DNA of 64,000 nucleotides from Lytechinus pictus (taxonomy: Eukaryota; Echinodermata; Echinoidea; Temnopleuroida; Toxopneustidae). Below the pieces are notes generated by a model. It worked only from the letters and a program-made list of their open reading frames with translations. It made no database searches and was not told the DNA's origin. Shown piece by piece: positions 12,101 to 22,850 of this stretch. Location of the stretch: NCBI RefSeq assembly GCF_037042905.1, contig NC_087256.1, positions 31,460,501 through 31,524,500 on the forward strand, given 5' to 3'. Positions within the stretch are counted from its first letter, which is position 1; each line of letters begins with the position of its first letter. The position numbers and the translations under genes were made by a program.

Positions 12101-15100
12101 ATGAAACTCAGGCAGGATGTTCAGTAATACTTGATTAACCTTATGGCCAAGTTTCATGAGCTAGGTCCATATACTTTCTAAGTTATGCTGTCATTTCAAA
12201 AACTTAACCTCAGGTTAAGATTTGGTGTTGACGCCGACGCCGCCGTCGCCGCCGCCGTCGCCGTCGGAAAAGCGGCGCCTATAGTCTCACTCTGCTATGC
12301 AGGTGAGACAAAAACTGTGGGCTCATTTATATATTTTTTTTTATATACGCAGTAAATAAGCATAATTTATACAGGATTCTGTATAAACAATAGGTTCAAC
12401 CGATGACTTTCAGAACCACCTTTGCAAATTTGGTTCAACCCCGATGAGTTGTACTAAAGAAACTTAATGAAATAAATGAATTCAGAAGACAGGGAGGGAG
12501 ACAGAGATGTGTTCATCCAATAAGAAATTAATGAGAGAAACTAGGGTAATTTTTAAAAGATGGAGGTAGTAGAGAAGTGAGGAAAATGGAGCAGAGTTAA
12601 AAAAGGAGAGATTATTTAATTAAATAAAAGTAATCAAAACACTTTCAGAGACAATCTAATGAAAAACAGAAAGAGATAGAAATGAAAGGGAGATGATGAA
12701 GACGAACAAACTCTCAAGTGGCATGGTGCCAAGAAAGTATAAATATTCTACAATTTAAATGGGAGGAAGAGAGAAAGGTAGAAAGTGAAACAGACATTTT
12801 TCTACGATAAATGAATAATCTGGTAGACATATGATACAAATTTGTTGCAAAGGACAGCACAAACAATAGAGTAAAAGAGTATAAACATCTTATCAACCTT
12901 GTTTATGCAAAGATTACAACAAAATATAATTTTGAGGGAATAGCACCCCCCCCCCGGAAAATCAAGTAAAAATAAACAATTTACTAAAAATACATGATAC
13001 AGTACGAGTTCAGAATTATTTAAAAGTTAAAAGTTAATGTTTGGTTTTAACAGCTAACAGTATATTCCATATAACCCTTATATGCTCTTGTGTTTCTTCA
13101 AATTTCGGTCCATGAATCAAACAAGAAAAAGTTAAATGAAAAAGTAAAAAGAAAGTCAAGATATGTTGCAAGGAGAGAATCTCAACAAATGAAAGAAAAA
13201 GAGATATTACTGAGATGTACATATAGGCCTCAAGTTATTTTAAAATTCCCAAGAGAAGTTTTATTAAGGAAGAGGGATTGTCAATTCAGGATTATGAAAC
13301 AATGGATTACTTATAAAGATGTCAAGCTGACAAGCCAACAATAAATTCAAGTTTTGTTTTTGTATCCGTTTCGCCAGGGACTTTACAATATAAATGGAAT
13401 GCACGCAACATAGTTTCAGACGTGAGAGACGTGAGGTAGGCCTAAAAATAATGAACATATACTTGAGAGTTAACCACAGGAGCTAATTAAAGTAGTGAAG
13501 CATTCAATCTTCGAAATATTCTTGTAATAGGAATAAGGCCAAAGGACACCCCAACTTTTTTAGGAAAAGATACTTTCCCTCTTGTGCTCCTTTCATTTCA
13601 AGAGTTAAATTTCAATTTTGTTATTGACTGAATATTTGTTCAAGCATGGCCTAATACAGGAATTAGGATTTCCATAAGTGGAACGCCTCTGGCAGTCTTG
13701 CCTGCATTACACGATTCAATATAGCAGCAGTGCTGACTTTGAATGATTATTCACAAAAAAAAACATTTGATTCTGATTGGCTGAGAGGCACTGTTACAAT
13801 GGTAATTGTCAGATAAAACAGGACTTGTTGGATAAAATCCTTTCATGAAATGCTCCCCAGGTGAGACAAGAATGGGCATTCTTACAAGCTTTAACTAATA
13901 AGCATGGTAATGCTTGCTTTTATACATATAACTTTAATAATAATTTTTCGTTATTTTTCACTACATGTACCTGTTCTCGTTTGACCTACTATTAAACTGA
14001 CCTACTATTAAACTCTCAACATGTCAGACAAATTACAGCTTTCACTGGAATTTATGTGTAATGCGCAACACTGATATGATAAGATTTAAACAACTTGTGA
14101 TGATAATATGATGATAATAATATTAATAATAGTGTGATGATAATGAAATGAGAACATCTAGATTGGTTTTTTAAAATTCTTTGATATTATTGTTCACTGC
14201 AACTTTGCAAGTTGCAAGTTTGCCTTGAAATAGCCTTTATGTAACAGGGCAATTCCAAATTCTACAGTCAGAAGTTGTGGGTGAGAACTTAGCCAAACAG
14301 GACTATTTTTTTTCACAATACAGGAACTGAATATCAAAATGTATAAATTTCTTGTTTTGTTGCAATCTAAAAGGGGGTGCGTGATAAGTCCACAATGCTC
14401 GTCAATTGATGGGGAAAATATGGAAATTCATTTGTGAAATTATGAAAGCGAAAACCTGATAAAATTGTTTTTTTAAATGTATTGACTCTTGGAACAATAT
14501 CATTCAAGAGTGAATAGACTCAAGTGTTTTGTTATTGCAAGCAGGATTTTTAAAATGAAAATACAAGTTGATTTGAATTTGTATGCAGGCAGAAAACAAA
14601 GATGGGGGGGGGAGAAACAATTACAAAAGTAATAATTTCGAGCGATTAACTCTATTTATCTTTTATGAGAAATTAAATTTGATATACCCCTAGAGTTTAT
14701 TTTTTGTGTTTAAATATAAGTTTATCCTCTACAATCGAGGCTACGAAAGATTACGGATAAGGTCAAACATTGGTGAAATTGAGAGAAAAAAGTCATGTTA
14801 TTATTAATCGTATAAATAAATTCACTGTTGATCTTGCAACACAGTTCATAGTTTATTCGATTAATCAGTCGATCAATAATCAATCAATCTGAACAATTCC
14901 TGCTCATACCACGCCATGGCTTTGTGCATCATGAAAAAAGTAGTGCTACATATAAGTTTTACAGATACAGTGTAGTTGTGATCATCTAGATCAATTTGAT
15001 GTAATTGGTCACTTTGAATACAGGTAAATCCCACAAATATTATTCAAATTAAGATGAATAACAAACCAAATAACACGCATAAAGAAAATAAATATATGAA

Positions 15101-18100
15101 TGGACAACTGAGCTAAATAAATAGATAGTACTACGACTAAGTTTCCTTTAACTCTCACAGCACTAGCCCGAGTCAACTTGGAAGAATAGATATTTAGTTA
15201 AATAGATAAGTAATTACATCAATAAACGAATAAATATAACTGAATCAATAAATTCAGAAAATAAATTTATAGAGAAATAAATGAGTACTATATGAAAAAT
15301 AAAATTAGGTTAAGAAAAATATATGATAAAAACCTTTAAAAGCAGTCAACCACAGTGGCCCTACATACATGTACAATTCGAAGATTTAGTTTTACACTGC
15401 CAAGCTATAACTACCGGTATTATGATATAAAATCTTGTTTGTTTCATCTTTATTGTCTTGTAAAACATCATAGAATTACCTGGATGAAGAATAAAGGGAA
15501 AAAATACAAATGAGAGAAAAAAAAATAGAATTCCTCACCTTGTGATTCCAGGCTCCCATTCCCTGTTGCCTCTGAATGCCAGAAGAAAGCCTTAGAAAGC
15601 GAAACCAAATAAAATACAATCAATCTCCACTCATCCTACTCGTTGATCCTTGTTGAGGACTAGTGGTTGCCATGGAATTACAAATAACCCTTAAGGAGAC
15701 AATAAAACACTTCATACAAACCAATGTCTATCGTTAATGATGAATTGGTGACTGCAGAAAGATGACAAGCTCCTTCTCATATTATTAAAATAAAACTATT
15801 TCAAGCTCATGCAACCAATATTATGCAGCTGTCATGAGATCATCGCCCAGAATAAAAAACAAAAACAAGGGGAGTTTTTGTTCCCATAAAGTCTACATAC
15901 TAATTTTCCATTGCAAACCAAATGATGTCATAGATAAAGATATGAGGACACAAGACAGATTGTGGAATGTGTATTGAAATAAAAAAATCTTCTAAATTTA
16001 ACTATAATAATATGCAACATTTATATAGCGCTTAATACAAATGTTTCTAAGTGCTACTAACTATCACCCCGGCTTTAGCACGGCTATCCAGATCGGACGC
16101 TTGAGCACTTAAGGATTTACTTCCTGCCGGGTACCCATTTACTACACCTGGGTGGAGAGTGGCAAATGTAGATAAACGCCTTGCCAAAGGACGCGAGTGC
16201 TGAGGTGAGGTTTGAACCCCGGACCTTGTGGTTCAAAGTCCGAAGACTTATCCACTAAGCCACAACAGCTCTACAATATACACCTCTACAACTATATTTT
16301 GCACTTTACTTCTTACAAAAATCAAAGATTCCTGGGACTAAAGGGGGGGGGCAAATCTGTTATAAGAAATGCTTTGAAGAGTTACTCAACCCAATCCCTA
16401 ATCCCTAAAACAACTTCTAGGGTGAAAAGGGGACTACCGGTATAGAAATTTTGGAATTAACAAATTTTCATTTGAAAAAAAAATTGTAAAATAACATTTA
16501 TATGCGAACTTCCAAGGTATTGTCTTTCCTTTTTTTGTTGAACAAAACGCTCCCTATCAATAATAGTCTATGACAGATATGAAATCAATTGTGCATCTTT
16601 CACTATTAAGCCGTAGTCAATAGCAAAATAAAATTCATATGTACGTCTGAACTTGAGATGGCAGCATTCACCATTTTAGTATTAACCATATGGAATTATC
16701 AAGAATGAATATGGTGCATTACTAAACTTGATCAGCTTTCGATTTGGATTATTAGCAGGAAAAAAAATCAGTCAAAAAGCGAGGCAGGGAACTTTCCTAC
16801 CAAATGATTAGAATCCCTTTTAGTATTTATTTGTAGTAATAATATCTAGGTTTATACAGCGCTATTTGCCTGAGCTAGGATACGAAATGCTGCTATTACT
16901 ACCCCGGCTTTAGCTTAAGCTACCAGGTTTTCAATGGTGCTCAGTGCATTCAAGGAGTTACGGTAATCCTACCAGTTACCCACTCACCTGCCATATAAAT
17001 TTCTTGTTAAAGGAAAACATGCCATAGTTTAGATTCAAACCATGATGACCCTCTGTTTGAACGGCAAGAGTCAGAACCACTAGACCACAATGCGCGAACC
17101 ACTAATATATGGTACAGTATGTAGTATAAGGACTTAAAAATCTTTTGATTTGTAATATAAGAGGAATGAAATAATCAAAAGCAACCGAGGGACATTCCTA
17201 ACAAAGTGCTAAAAAAAATAAAAAAATGTAATACATGTAGTCGTCATGGTCATGATTTCTGACATAATTTTAACCCTTTTGGCATCTTGCAATATTATAC
17301 GATAATACAACAGGCATAATTTTATACAATTTGGCATAATTCTCACGTTGTATTTGGAGATTTATTTTCCACAAATATATATTTTATTTTTCAGCCAAAG
17401 TTAGATGTAAATCAGACACCTAAAAATGCCGAGGATATTTTTCATCTTCTTGACCGACATTTATTTCTTCGTAAAACGGCATTTTGGGTTCAGCATACTT
17501 CAGAATATTTTTTTGCGATCGCTAGCATAATCATACTTAACTTTATGGTAGTCAACGGTCCCACCGTTTTATGATCACTTTACTGAGAGGGGGCATCTGT
17601 ACTAAAGTTGATGAATTATCAAGAATTTGATATCCTCTTCTTAATCCAAATACTCAAGAGCTGAGAGTAAAAGAGTTCCAGGTTACCTTTTTCAGATCTT
17701 TTGTTTCATCTCTGCAGTAGAACATTCCGAGAGCTGTTTGAGCTTTGATGCTGGCTTTGGGATTTCCATCATCCGCTGCTAAGATCCAATACCTCTCTGC
17801 TTCCCTGTCTGACTGCTTCATCCCGCATCCTTCAAAATAGGCACGTCCTATGTTGTACTGGGCACAGGGGATCAGATGCTGGGCCCATTTAGCATCAGAG
17901 TCTGCAACACCCTTCATATACTCAAAACCCCTTTTCTGTTGTTTTTTTTTTAGAAATAAAAAAGATGAATGAATAAAATAAGGAGAAAATATATTTAATC
18001 ACTTAGTGTTAATTTAGAAAAAAAAAAACAAGGAGTGTGTATCTTGATGAGTGATCTTCAAGAGCAGTTTGCAATTATGAGAAATAGTAAAAAAAAAACT

Positions 18101-19800
18101 GAAATAAAAATCATTTATTAGGGGAATACACTTGAAAAGGACATGGCCAACAAATAAATTTGCATCCACTTTAAAAGTAAACTATAAAGCAATTTTTCTA
18201 GAATTCTGATTAAAACAAAATCTTTTTTATGAAAAATAAGAACCATTTTTCATACACAAAATTGGTAAAGCTCTCATTTTAGCTTACAAAAATAAAATCC
18301 GTGGCAATTATCAATGAGTGTCATGTTGAAAATGGTCTAACGTTAAAAGCAATGAAAGTAATGCTGGGGTGGTGTTCTGAAAATTGTCTTAACTTTTCTT
18401 GTAACTTTTCTTAACTCGCTAATATTCTCTTAAATCGGTATTCTGAAAATTGTCTTATCTCTGTAAGGACATCCCCTATTTTATCTCTGACACGCCCAAT
18501 ATTTCATCATCAACCAATCATTAAGCTTGTTACATGCTTAGGTCAACCAATAGAAGCGTTTCTTCTGAAAAATAATGAAGCGCATTGTTGATATGAGGTG
18601 TAATTTCCTTGCACCCCCGACGCTAAACGCTAAAAATACACGTGGCTCTTCTCAAAGACATATTTTCTCTGAAAAGATTCATCGTCTCGAGCACCAATTT
18701 TTAATCGCTGAAAAGTCTACCAATCCGTCGTTATAATGTCTTTGGAATGTCTCTTTTTGTGAAACATGATGTTCTTGCGGGATGAAGCAAGAAATAATTA
18801 TTGCAGGCGGACAAATATCGCATGCAACAATAAGTTACAATAGCCCCCTACCTCTTGTAAGTTTTCTTGTATTTTCCAAGGAAGTTAACAGAACGCAAAG
18901 ATAAGAGAATTTTCAGAATACCTTTTATCTCGATATGTTATCTTGCGCAAAGGGATATTTATGCGCCGTTTTTAACTTTACGCATAATTCTAGCTCTGAC
19001 ACGCGCTCAGCGAAATTTACAAGAAAAGATACAAGAATTTTCGGAATACGGATTTTATTTTAACTCTAAAGATACAAGAATATTTCTCTTAAGACAATTT
19101 TCAGAATACGGCCCCTGGAGTCTCTATATTATGACACATTGCATAATTGAAACATCTATTACCATATCTTTATCTGTGCCCAGTCCATCAAAGTATATAA
19201 TACCCAGCTGGTACTGTGCTTGTAAATCATTCTCTCTGATGTCATAGAAGTATTTCTTAGCCTCCTTGTATCTCTCCTGTATAAATGAAAATTAATGGAT
19301 TGCACATTGCATGTAGGAAATGTAATAATTTCACAATAAAGTGCAAATGATATGAAATAAAATAATATTTTCTTCAACAAAGATGTATCAACATGAAACA
19401 AAATCAAATCCCTTGATCACAAAAAGGAATTATTATTCCAAAAAAATGATAAGGTTTGAACTTAAGTAATATTAAAATGTCACTCTTTTTCAAAGTCAAA
19501 TCGGAAAAACAAGATGGTGAGGGAGAATTGGATTCTGACCTGTTCAAAGTAAAACTGACCAAGCTGGAAGGTAGCAACTTGGTCTCCCTTCTTGACTTTG
19601 TCCAATAAGAGTGCTTCCACTTTCTCATTCAGTTCTTGCTCTTCCTTGTCTTTTCGTTCAGCATCATCCAAGATGTGCAAGCTCTTAGTACCAGCGGTGA
19701 GTTCTGTACCAAGGCTACCCACGCTACCAGAACGGAAGCTCTTTGTTCCTGGTAAGGGCTCTGCAGGAAGGGTGTTCTGCTTTGTAAGGTGATGCTCCAT
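6079..19800 (-). CDS. LRP2BP: LRP2-binding protein (megalin-binding protein) homologue, 7 coding exons
   Basis: Coding exons on the minus strand: 19800-19540, 19276-19163, 17935-17687, 15590-15539, 10818-10647, 7082-6917 and 6144-6079. Together they give 1080 nt, 359 residues plus stop; vertebrate LRP2BP is about 347. All introns are GT..AG and phases agree (0,0,0,1,2,0). The start ATG sits in a good context (AAAATGG). The protein has a low-complexity N-terminus (1-55), then Sel1-like repeats from about residue 75 on, e.g. AQYQLGIIYFDGLGTD (~107-122), NIGRAYFEGCGMKQSDREAE and GALGILYATGQGCKKD, and a C-terminal TDCLPVFLAKGVAMG block typical of LRP2BP. In vertebrates the protein is a cytoplasmic scaffold that binds the megalin (LRP2) tail; the role here is inferred from homology. 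Introns are loaded with SINEs, MITEs and a DR1-bearing array. 5' UTR exons were not identified. Confidence 0.9.
6917..7082 (-). CDS. LRP2BP: LRP2BP homologue, coding exon 6
   Basis: Residues 284-338. Two acceptors are close together; I chose TTACACAG (exon start 7082), because only that one keeps the frame from exon 5 into VDNFQEISKATDCLPVFLAK. The alternative AG nine bases further would break it. Ends HYYSR before donor GTAAGA. Vertebrate match: [20 protein letters not shown]. Confidence 0.85.
7315..7563 (+). mobile_element. tRNA-derived SINE in LRP2BP intron 5
   Basis: A tRNA-like head with A box TGGCTCAGTTGG (7322-7333) and B box GGTTCAAACC (7366-7375); the anticodon-loop position reads CAC, as in tRNA-Val. 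It is followed by a non-tRNA body (GTTGCTGCTACCCTG, GGTAGAGCCTCGTCG) and an AT-rich end. The acceptor stem does not pair well, so this is a retroposon and not a tRNA gene. Confidence 0.7.
8602..9570. repeat. Old local duplication inside LRP2BP intron 5
   Basis: 8602-8830 and 9225-9455 are diverged direct copies. Both contain TTAGGAAAGGTGAATC, AATTGATTGATTCTATTTTT and a ACCAAAGGTA / ACAAAGGTATG block. A second pair, 9090-9175 and 9480-9570, shares AAGGTTTTACTTGCTTT and CAGTATCGTAATCTGTG-like words. The order suggests one ~400-600-bp tandem duplication. Confidence 0.6.
10426..10587. mobile_element. Palindromic MITE with CTGGGCCC ends
   Basis: About 162 bp. Left arm begins CTGGGCCCAATTGCATTAAA and the complement of the right arm begins CTGGGCCCTGTTGCATAAAA. 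Both then contain TTACCATTATGGTAACTTTG or a close variant, and the centre has CTGATTGGCTG. The whole unit can fold into one hairpin. Lies in LRP2BP intron 5. Confidence 0.75.
10647..10818 (-). CDS. LRP2BP: LRP2BP homologue, coding exon 5
   Basis: Residues 226-283. Acceptor CTGTTCAG, donor GTAGGT. Codes GALGILYATGQGCKKDVDSA, then FECLKESAERGNVYSMGHLV and the end of a Sel1-like repeat. Leaves in phase 2 (AG), completing Arg with the first base of exon 6. Confidence 0.9.
10965..12445. mobile_element. Foldback element split by the DR1-bearing element
   Basis: The arms are inverted copies. Left, near 10975-11060, has AAAGGTTGTTTTTAAAACC, ATCGGTTGAACCCATG and TTTATACAGATTCC. The complement of 12320-12445 has AAAGGTGGTTCTGAAAGTC, ATCGGTTGAACCTATT and TTTATACAGAATCC. 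At the inner ends ATGAGTCCACTGTTT (left) faces AAACTGTGGGCTCAT (right), so the DR1 element seems to sit in the centre of an older palindromic element. Confidence 0.6.
11204..12309. mobile_element. Tandem-repeat element with five DR1 motifs, LRP2BP intron 4
   Basis: Bounded by GTCTCACCTGCAT (11204-11216) and its complement ATGCAGGTGAGAC (12297-12309). Inside are about five ~163-bp direct repeats, each with TGACCTTTGACCTT (starting 11396, 11559, 11721, 11884 and 12076; the last spacing is 192 bp because of an AACTTAACC..GGTTAAG insert). The right end has a (GCC/GTC)n GC-rich block (12234-12268) and a hairpin GTCTCAC-t-CTGC-tat-GCAG-GTGAGAC at 12284-12309. No coding capacity. A short relative, with the inside replaced, lies at 13680-13870. 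Confidence 0.75.
13680..13870. mobile_element. Truncated relative of the DR1 element joined to half a MITE
   Basis: 13680-13742 matches the left end of the DR1 element (GGAACGCCTCTGGC, ACACGATTCAATATAGCAGC). It then runs into sequence matching, in reverse, one arm of the MITE at 22681-22850 (TCTGATTGGCTGAGAGG, GACTTGTTGGATAAAA, CTTTCATGAAA), and ends in CCAGGTGAGAC. Confidence 0.55.
13871..15538. other. LRP2BP intron 4 remainder, no further feature
   Basis: AT-rich intron with short A- and T-runs and ATAA-rich stretches (around 15060-15330). I see no coding sequence, RNA gene or clear repeat boundary. Confidence 0.5.
15539..15590 (-). CDS. LRP2BP: LRP2BP homologue, coding exon 4 (short)
   Basis: 52-nt exon, residues 209-225 plus one base, coding AFFWHSEATGNGSLESQ between acceptor TTTCTAAG and donor GTGAGG. 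Vertebrate proteins have AFYWHSEACGNGNLESQG at this place. Phase 1 exit joins the next exon to give the expected Gly. Too short to stand out without the homology. Confidence 0.85.
16008..16272 (-). mobile_element. tRNA-derived SINE in LRP2BP intron 3
   Basis: On the minus strand: tRNA-like head with TGGCTTAGTGG (A box, 16263-16253) and GGTTCAAACC (B box, 16217-16208), then a body with GGGTACCCGGCAGGAAGT and a tail AAGCGCTATATAAATGTTGC followed by ATTATTATA. The tail resembles LINE 3' ends in this window, as expected for a SINE mobilised by a LINE. Confidence 0.7.
16845..17100 (-). mobile_element. Older, diverged copy of the same SINE type
   Basis: Minus strand: A box TGGTCTAGTGG, B box GGTTTGAATC, the same spacing and body landmarks (GTAACTGGTAGGATTACC, CCGGGGTAGTAATAG) and the same 3' AGCGCTGTATAAACC end as the copy at 16008-16272, but much more diverged. 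Head lies at 17100. Confidence 0.6.
17687..17935 (-). CDS. LRP2BP: LRP2BP homologue, coding exon 3
   Basis: Residues 126-208, acceptor CAACAG, donor GTAACC. The strongest match to the family: CAQYNIGRAYFEGCGMKQSD, EAERYWILAADDGNPKASIK and AQTALGMFYCRDETKDLKK. Two Sel1-like repeats. Phase 0 on both sides. Confidence 0.92.
18364..19118. mobile_element. MITE with CTGGGG..TTCTGAAAATTGTCTTAA ends, LRP2BP intron 2
   Basis: Left CTGGGGTGGTGTTCTGAAAA continuing TTGTCTTAAC; the complement of the right end reads CCAGGGGCCGTATTCTGAAA continuing ATTGTCTTAAG. The TTCTGAAAATTGTCTTA or GAATACGGATTTTA words recur inside each arm, giving subterminal repeats. Non-coding, ~755 bp, belongs with 21486-22684. Confidence 0.65.
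19163..19276 (-). CDS. LRP2BP: LRP2BP homologue, coding exon 2
   Basis: Residues 88-125. Acceptor TTTATACAG, then ERYKEAKKYFYDIREND and AQYQLGIIYFDGLGTDKDM, then donor GTAATA. It aligns with the vertebrate YEEALEQFEEI...YQLGVMYYDGLGT segment. Phase 0 on both sides. Confidence 0.85.
19540..19800 (-). CDS. LRP2BP: LRP2BP homologue, coding exon 1
   Basis: Residues 1-87. Opens with ATG at 19800-19798 and ends in FEQ followed by donor GTCAGA. The charged stretch near residues 45-70 (RKDKEEQELNEKVEALLLDK) leads into the first repeat helix (QVATFQLGQFYFEQ), matching the vertebrate GQLYFEE position. Phase 0 exit. Confidence 0.85.
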
Positions 19801-20039
19801 TTTTGTGGGTTTTTTTTTATTCTTCTATGAAACCAGAACTATACTATGGAATACTAGGTATGTCTGAATTAGAAAAAGAAAAGAAAATACTTCTTAAGTA
19901 ATTGTAATGTGATGCAGATAAGCATCATGTTATTGAGGTCCCAGTGCCTAGCTAACACACACTCTGGGGGGCAAAAGCTGCCAGAGACTTTCAAGCACCA
20001 TCACAAAATCCACAGATATTTAATCAAAATTTTTACCTT
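19801..20039. other. Region upstream of the LRP2BP start
   Basis: Should contain the 5' UTR or promoter of the minus-strand gene. I see no TATA box in a convincing place and no CpG-rich stretch. Confidence 0.35.
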
Positions 20040-20850
20040 AGATATAATGTGTGATATGATAATTATTTATATCTAAACCTAATATTGAATGCTTCAAGAA
20101 ATCTTTTATGTTCTCCGCCGCACGGGTCTGGAACAATTTGCCAGATTCACTTAAGAATGCAGTTTCAGTAAATTCTTTCAAATTATCCTTTAAAAAATGT
20201 ATTTCCTATACCATATGTCAATTTTCGACTCACAATGGCTGTCATACACAATCACTATGAGCATATTAATGCATCTCTATTCTTCACCTCTCCTCACTTT
20301 TCATGTTACTACCGATATTCCTATACTTTTAAGTTCTTTCCACATAGTATTTGTAATCCAATGATTTTGTCCATAATAACCCTTACTTATATTTCATTTA
20401 TTGTAATATACAATTCCCTTATTTCTCTTTAACATTGTCACGTTGCTATTATTTGTAATGATCTTAACCCTTTGATATTTTATAGTTTTAGACATACATT
20501 TATAACTGATTGCCATTGTTTCACTCGATTTTCTATAATGCCATAATCATTTCATTGTTCAGTGTTTTATCAGTGAATAAATTATACAATTAGTAGTTTT
20601 ATAATTAGTATCTGTTCCCTTTTGAAAACTGAAAATATTTTAGTTTGATTCATATTATCATTTAAGTAACAATATTTGTTTATTTATGATACTAAGTATT
20701 GTTTTCTTTGACTTAGATTTTGACTTTATTTTCATGTATGATATGATGATTTATGTTGTTCTTTATGTTTTCATCAGGTCATTGATGAAAAACAGTTTTA
20801 TGCTGATCTTTTGTACCTGAATAAATATGTTCTAATGAATAAATAAATAA
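20040..20850 (+). mobile_element. 5'-truncated non-LTR retroelement, C-terminal end
   Basis: A short frame at about 20088-20270 reads FSAARVWNNLPDSLKNAVSV and NSFKLSFKK, the conserved end of Jockey/CR1-type reverse-transcriptase proteins (WN.LP..L). The 3' UTR ends with a hairpin (CAGGT near 20777, ACCTG near 20816, inner CAG..CTG) followed by (AATA)n. Only the last part of the element is present. It sits just 5' of LRP2BP, in the opposite orientation. Confidence 0.7.
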
Positions 20851-20856
20851 TAAATT

Positions 20857-21330
20857 TGTATTAAATTTTAGTATTTGTTGAATACTAATATTTTTTCTAT
20901 AAATTGTTCTTCAAAACGGCAATTTGTAACATCACAAATCGAGGTACGTCATAACAAAGCGGTTCAAGGGTCAGACCTATTGGTTTTGCTTTGTTGACAA
21001 ACGGATCGAGGGATCAACATGAGATCGGTCTGGTAATACGCATAAGGCGTATGAAGGTGTATAAATAAATAAAATCACTAACATTTACGTGATTTCTATC
21101 TTCAAAGATGGATTTCCTAGGCCAGGGAAATCCATCTCTGACTCTGTTTACATGTGTTACTTATACATATATGGGAGGTGGTTCAAGGCTCCATGATGAA
21201 GAAGTATATGTCAAAATATTAAAAAATATCATCATGGAGTCCTCAAGGCTAGATCGATACCGAGAACGAACGCAACAGAGCGAGAGGTCTAACTTTTCCT
21301 TTTTTTGAGGGTCCAGTTTGTGCCTCGATG
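20857..21330 (+). repeat. Dispersed repeat A, copy 1, with two conserved hairpins
   Basis: Matches 62395-62835 in inverted orientation over its whole length (TTCTTCAAAACGGCA, CGGTTCAAGGGTCAGACC, TATACATATATGGGAGG). Two stem-loops are kept in both copies: GATGGATTTCC/GGAAATCCATC at 21107-21136 and CTCCATGATGA/TCATCATGGAG at 21189-21239. No frame is shared. Family unknown to me. Confidence 0.7.
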
Positions 21331-21485
21331 TCAGGATTCTGTGTCTCACGATAGACCTTCATCCATCCATATAATCGACGTAAGTGCATAATTTATTTTT
21401 TCCCCTTTCATTTGGAGTGCTATTGCGACCCCATTCTCCCCCATTTTGAAGAGTATATGTCTGCCTAGTATTACACGGACGAGTC

Positions 21486-22684
21486 CTGGGGCGGTATTCT
21501 GAAAACCGTGACAGCACAAAAACGGTGTTAGCTAACACGATTGGTATTCTGAAAATCGTGTTAGCATGAAAAACACGTGGCCCAAGTGGTAACACCACGC
21601 ATGGTCATGAAATACGCAGTGCGCAACGCGCAACCCCCAAGAAGATAACACGAAATTTGGTATTCTGAAAATGGTGTTAGCTAAAATTTTAATTAAAATT
21701 ATTATCATAATGCTCATGAGTTATTTATTTGGTTACTTTTTGCCAAAATACAAAAAAAAAGATCAAAGGAGAGGAAGAAAATTTGAAACGTCTAAAAAAA
21801 AGCACAAACAGAAATTAAAAAGAATGGAATTAGCGATAGGGGAACTCTTCTATAATATTCACAAACTTTTGTACTCTTTCCAATGGTTGTATAGTTCCAA
21901 TGATTACAATTTGTTTAACTCTCAGTGCTTCTAGGTTATCCTTGATTCATATATCCCGCCAGTCAATCTATATGCTTCGGATGGGGAGGGGGGAAGGGGC
22001 AAAAGTGAAAAAAAATTTTTTGGCTGATCGCTATACGCATCAAATTTTAATAAAGAAAAAAATTACAATTTTGTATGATTGATATTTCTATGTCAGGTTT
22101 AGTTTTTCTTAAAGTACTTTTTAAAATTTTCATTGCATATTTATCTTTTTAAGTTCTCAAAATTATTGGGGGCATGTATAAATTATGCTTGCCCCCATAT
22201 TTTAGGGGCGATCGTCCCCTGCCCACTCCACAATCAATCTTGGCCTCTGTCTCCTGTCATAATTTTGTGTCCATGCTGGCGAGCTGTCTGAAATAATCAA
22301 TTCTTAATTGTCACAATCACCCATCCCCACCCATCCCCACGCCCACGTCTCTTTCTAGCTCTAACTTTTATTTAGCTGTATCAGTGTATGCGATTACAAA
22401 ATGATGTCACAATGCAGGCTTGCTTTGTGTCATCAAGCGCGCTCCCCTTTTCCCTGAAAATTTTGCGTGATAACTGATTTGTTTCTTTAACAGCGCATTT
22501 GATTGGATTAAATAGATGCATGGACCATGGTGGGAGGAGCCGAAGATAACAGGACATGAGATAACACGCAGATAACACGGTTTTCAGAATACCGATTTGG
22601 GGGTATGTTAGGGGCGTGTTAAATCAGAGAGATAACACGATATTTAACACCAAAGTTAACACGTTTTTCAGAATACCGCACCTG
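21486..22684. mobile_element. MITE-like element with GGCGGTATTCTGAAAA ends
   Basis: Left CCTGGGGCGGTATTCTGAAA; complement of right CCAGGTGCGGTATTCTGAAA, then AACGTGTTAAC. GGTATTCTGAAAATCGTGTTAGC-type blocks recur near 21541 and 21659, so the arm has internal subterminal repeats. The centre is AT-rich with short meaningless frames. Same group as 18364-19118; 42631-42945 has the same ATTCTGAA signature. Confidence 0.65.
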
Positions 22685-22850
22685 GGGGGCGTTTCATGAA
22701 AGGACTTGTCGGACGTTTTATCCAACAAGTCCCATTTTATGCGACAGTTACCATAGTACCAGTACCTCTCAGCCAATCAACATCAGAGAAAGATGTCAGA
22801 TCTGACAACTTGTCGGATGAAAATGTTGATGAAACACTCCCCCGGGCTGG
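22681..22850. mobile_element. Palindromic MITE with GTTTCAT ends
   Basis: Left CCTGGGGGGCGTTTCATGAA then GGACTTGTCGGA; complement of right CCAGCCCGGGGGAGTGTTTC then ATCCGACAAGTTGTC. Centre carries CTCTCAGCCAATCAACATC. It abuts the previous element so closely that they share CCTGG. One arm recurs at 13742-13866. Confidence 0.6.
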
